A DNA stretch of 36,224 bases, taken from the NCBI GenBank assembly GCA_946548895.1, contig CAMNQF010000036.1:1-36224 (forward strand), given 5' to 3'. The notes under the pieces were generated by a model. That model was not told where the DNA came from. It searched no databases and saw only the letters and a list, made by a program, of their open reading frames with translations. Below are positions 34,042 through 36,224 of this stretch, in pieces; within the stretch, counting starts at the first letter, position 1, and each line of letters starts with the position of its first letter. The DNA is from an uncultured bacterium. Lineage in GTDB: Bacteria; Bacillota; Clostridia; Oscillospirales; Oscillospiraceae. Both the position numbers and the translations under genes were made by a program.

Positions 34042-34127
34042 CCCGTCCATATCTATAATAAGGTGGGGGGACGCCGCCCCTTTTCCTTGTACATGATATC
34101 GAAATCCCGCAATTCGGGAAATTTTCC

Positions 34128-34156
34128 TTTACAAATTGGCCAGACTATGATATAGT
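34128..34156 (+). promoter_or_regulatory. rpsO promoter
   Basis: TTTACA (34128-34133) and TATAGT (34151-34156) are separated by 17 bases. The predicted start near 34163 gives a leader of about 120 bases before rpsO. Confidence 0.75.
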
Positions 34157-34162
34157 TTGCCA

Positions 34163-34285
34163 GAACGCCCGAGTCCGGGCGCGCCCGCCTGCTTAGTTTT
34201 GGGACAACGCCGCGCCGCGCGCGGTGCTTCTGCCCGCCCATCACCCAGCGGCCAGGGCAAATCAAACAGAAAGGTGGAACTTCCC
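34163..34285 (+). promoter_or_regulatory. structured rpsO leader, possible S15 autoregulatory RNA
   Basis: The ~120-base leader is GC-rich and has two clear hairpins: GCCCG/CGGGC with an AGTC loop (34167-34180), and CGCCGCGC/GCGCGGTG (34208-34226) with one G-U pair. S15 represses its own mRNA through leader structures in several bacterial groups, with different folds. No known S15 leader family is recognisable by eye, so this is an inference from position and structure. Confidence 0.4.
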
Positions 34286-34552
34286 ATGATCCGCAAGGAC
34301 CAAAAGACCTCCGTCATCGAGGCCAACCGCACCCACGAGACCGACACCGGTTCCCCCGAGGTGCAGATCGCCATTCTCACCGCCCGCATCCAGGAGCTCA
34401 CCGAGCACCTGCGGGTGCACATCCACGACAACCACAGCCGCCGCGGCCTGTACAAGATGATCGGCAAGCGCCGCAAGCTGCTGGACTACCTGGCGAAGAA
34501 GGACATCGAGCGCTACCGCGCCATCATCGCCAAGCTGGGTATCCGTAAGTAA
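34286..34552 (+). CDS. rpsO: 30S ribosomal protein S15
   Basis: Primary 16S rRNA-binding protein that nucleates the central domain of the 30S subunit. The 88-residue product is full length and shows the S15 signature [20 protein letters not shown] and [18 protein letters not shown] at 34286 gives the normal MIRKDQK start, with AAGGTGG eight bases upstream; earlier in-frame codons fall in the leader. It precedes pnp, the usual rpsO-pnp pair. Confidence 0.98.
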   Translation: MIRKDQKTSVIEANRTHETDTGSPEVQIAILTARIQELTEHLRVHIHDNHSRRGLYKMIGKRRKLLDYLAKKDIERYRAIIAKLGIRK

Positions 34553-34562
34553 GTTGCACAGA

Positions 34563-34589
34563 GGGGACGGCGGCAAAGCCGCCGTCCCC
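34563..34589 (+). other. rpsO 3' hairpin without T tract
   Basis: GGGGACGGCGGC (34563-34574) pairs perfectly with GCCGCCGTCCCC (34578-34589) around AAA, just after the rpsO stop. No T run follows directly, so it would stabilise or process the rpsO end rather than fully terminate before pnp. Confidence 0.7.
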
Positions 34590-34607
34590 CTCCAAAGCCG
34601 ATGCGTT

Positions 34608-34663
34608 TTTAGCAGTTGAACATGGGTCTTGCCAATCGGCTGGGCCTGTGTTCAAGTGCTAAA
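34608..34663 (+). ncRNA. long imperfect hairpin in the rpsO-pnp spacer
   Basis: The 56 bases fold end to end. TTTAGCA (34608-34614) pairs with TGCTAAA (34657-34663), TTGAACA (34616-34622) with TGTTCAA (34649-34655), then GGTC with GGCC plus wobble pairs. GCC/GGC closes an AATC loop (34634-34637). Only two mismatches interrupt about 25 pairs. It lies 52 bases before the pnp start and resembles a double-strand-specific RNase substrate or pnp control element. Confidence 0.6.
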
Positions 34664-34714
34664 GGGTGTCGGTTTTCCCATAATAATTTTACAAACCGAA
34701 AGGAGCGCACCCCA

Positions 34715-36224
34715 ATGTCAACCGTCATCACCCACAAGCAGTTTACCAACGAAAAGACCTGGTCCATGGACCTGTGCGGCCGCCCGCTGACGATTCAGAT
34801 GGGCAAAGTGGCCGAGCTGGCCACCGCCTCCGCCATGGTCACCTACGGCGAGACCACCGTGCTGGTGGCCGTCACCGTGGCCCCCCGTCCCCGGGACGGC
34901 GTGGACTTCTTCCCCCTGTCCGTGGACTTTGAGGAAAAGCTGTACGCCGTGGGCCGCATTCCCGGCAGCTTCATGCGCCGGGAGGGCCAGCCCTCCCTGC
35001 CCGCCGTGCTGGCCAGCCGGGTCATCGACCGGTCCATCCGGCCCCTGTTCCCCTATGACTTCCGCAACGACGTGGTGTGCACCTGCACCGTCATGAGCGT
35101 GGACCGGGACTGCTCCCCTGAGGTGACCGCCATGATCGGCGTGTCCGCCTGCCTGGCGGTGTCCTGCATCCCCTGGGCGGGCCCCATCGGCTGCCTGGAA
35201 ATGGGCTATGTGGACGGCCAGCTGGTATACAACCCCACCACCGAGCAGAAGCACAGCTCCCAGCTGGACCTGACCGTGGCCGCCACGGCGGGCAAGGTCA
35301 TCATGATTGAGGCGGGCGCCAAGGAGCTGCCCGACCCCATCATGTATGACGCCATTGTGAAGGCCCACGAGGAGATTCAGAAGCAGGTGGCCCTCATCAA
35401 CCAGGTGGTGGCCGAGATCGGCAAAGAGAAGATGGCCTACGAGCACGCCGCCTTCGACCAGGAGCTGTTTGACAAGATCACCGCCGACTTCATGGACGAG
35501 GCCAAGGCCGCCATGGACACCGACGACAAGAACGTCCGCGAAGAGCGCTGGAACGCCATGATTGAGAAGTGGCACGAGAAGTACCTGGACGACCACCCCG
35601 ACATGGACCAGTATCTGGAGGAGATCACCTACAAGTTCCAGAAGAAGATCGTCAAGGCCTGGCTGCTGGAGGGCCACCGGGTGGACGGCCGCGCCAAAAA
35701 CGAGATCCGTCCCCTGGCCGCCGAGGTAGGGGTGCTGCCCCGGGTCCACGGGTCCGGCCTGTTCACCCGCGGCCAGACCCAGGTGCTGTCCATCTGCACG
35801 CTGAACACCCTCTCCGCCGCCCAGAAGCTGGACACCATCTGGGAGGAGGAGGAGAAGCGGTATATGCACCACTACAACTTCCCCGCCTACTCCACCGGCG
35901 AGGCCCGGGCCGCCCGGTCCACCAACCGCCGGGAGAAGGGCCACGGCGCCCTGGCCGAGCGGGCCCTGGAGCCCGTGATCCCCTCCGTGGAGGACTTCCC
36001 CTACGCCATCCGGGTGGTGTCCGAGGTGCTCTCCTCCAACGGCTCCACCTCCCAGGGCTCCATCTGCGGGTCCACCCTGGCCCTGATGGACGCCGGCGTG
36101 CCCATCTCCGCCCCGGTGGCGGGCATCTCCTGCGGCCTGATCCAGGACGACGACGGCGGGTTCACCACATTCATCGACATCCAGGGCGTGGAGGACTTCC
36201 ACGGCGAGATGGACTTCAAGGTGG
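34715..36224 (+). CDS. pnp: polyribonucleotide nucleotidyltransferase (partial)
   Basis: 3'-5' phosphorolytic exoribonuclease of the RNA degradosome. The first 503 residues are visible and the gene runs off the right edge. Seen in order: the first RNase PH domain (MGKVAELATASAMVTYGETTV, the FFPLSVDFEEKLYAVGRIPG region and RPLFP), the helical linker domain (to about residue 310), and most of the second, catalytic RNase PH domain (GHRVDGRAKNEIRPL, FTRGQTQVLSICTL and SSNGSTSQGSICGSTLAL). The KH and S1 RNA-binding domains lie beyond the window. ATG at 34715 follows AAGGAG (34700-34705) by nine bases. It is probably co-transcribed with rpsO through the structured spacer. Confidence 0.97.
   Translation, partial: MSTVITHKQFTNEKTWSMDLCGRPLTIQMGKVAELATASAMVTYGETTVLVAVTVAPRPRDGVDFFPLSVDFEEKLYAVGRIPGSFMRREGQPSLPAVLASRVIDRSIRPLFPYDFRNDVVCTCTVMSVDRDCSPEVTAMIGVSACLAVSCIPWAGPIGCLEMGYVDGQLVYNPTTEQKHSSQLDLTVAATAGKVIMIEAGAKELPDPIMYDAIVKAHEEIQKQVALINQVVAEIGKEKMAYEHAAFDQELFDKITADFMDEAKAAMDTDDKNVREERWNAMIEKWHEKYLDDHPDMDQYLEEITYKFQKKIVKAWLLEGHRVDGRAKNEIRPLAAEVGVLPRVHGSGLFTRGQTQVLSICTLNTLSAAQKLDTIWEEEEKRYMHHYNFPAYSTGEARAARSTNRREKGHGALAERALEPVIPSVEDFPYAIRVVSEVLSSNGSTSQGSICGSTLALMDAGVPISAPVAGISCGLIQDDDGGFTTFIDIQGVEDFHGEMDFKV

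Overview
The window is a GC-rich piece (roughly two thirds G+C) of the chromosome of a spore-forming Gram-positive anaerobe. A GerA-type germinant receptor operon, a RicT/YaaT homologue beside holB, a B. subtilis-type parS site and a single-chain PurL all point to Clostridia. The high GC and gene content fit the Oscillospiraceae/Flavonifractor-like gut lineage; that family assignment is inference. I see no transposase, integrase, phage gene, CRISPR array, rRNA or tRNA. The two edges cut an unseen gene on the left and pnp on the right.

Layout. 1-3147 (minus): a compact gerAA-gerAC-gerAB operon with short AC and AB subunits. 3425-4819 (plus): an FAD-dependent dehydrogenase behind a good sigma-A promoter. 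5076-9107 (plus): miaB-mreD-mrdA, overlapping genes joining tRNA modification to the elongasome, closed by a strong terminator. 9482-12491 (minus): galM followed by a split transketolase. 12723-14267 (plus): a DUF1538 membrane protein, divergent from galM. 14390-20087 (plus): a tight run of a tandem P-II protein, a small kinase-like protein, a DJ-1-like protein lacking its cysteine, a Nudix hydrolase, an Orn/Lys/Arg-decarboxylase-fold enzyme, holB and ricT. A parS site lies between holB and ricT. 20215-22352 (plus): an ECF sigma factor overlapping a membrane-anchored serpin. 22474-31398 (minus): secA, pgeF, an oligopeptide-type binding lipoprotein and purL. 31655-34008 (plus): a metallophosphoesterase and a membrane-anchored polysaccharide deacetylase, each with its own promoter and terminator. 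34286-36224 (plus): rpsO and pnp, with a structured leader and a long intergenic hairpin.

How the genes relate. Most are housekeeping: cell wall growth (mreD, mrdA, pgeF, deacetylase), secretion (secA), replication (holB), RNA decay (pnp, ricT), translation (rpsO, miaB) and central metabolism (transketolase, galM, purL). The decarboxylase-fold gene, holB and ricT keep the order of B. subtilis yaaO-holB-yaaT, close to its origin. Together with the parS site this suggests an origin-proximal segment.

The most unusual system is the ECF sigma/serpin pair. The second gene sits where an anti-sigma factor is expected. It has a short cytosolic N-terminus, one membrane helix and a complete extracellular serpin domain with an inhibitory-type hinge. 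This suggests a sensor in which an outside protease is trapped and the event is signalled to the sigma factor. Other points of interest are the DUF1538/tandem P-II neighbourhood, the near-continuous hairpin between rpsO and pnp, and a repeated hairpin-plus-tail element downstream of two genes.
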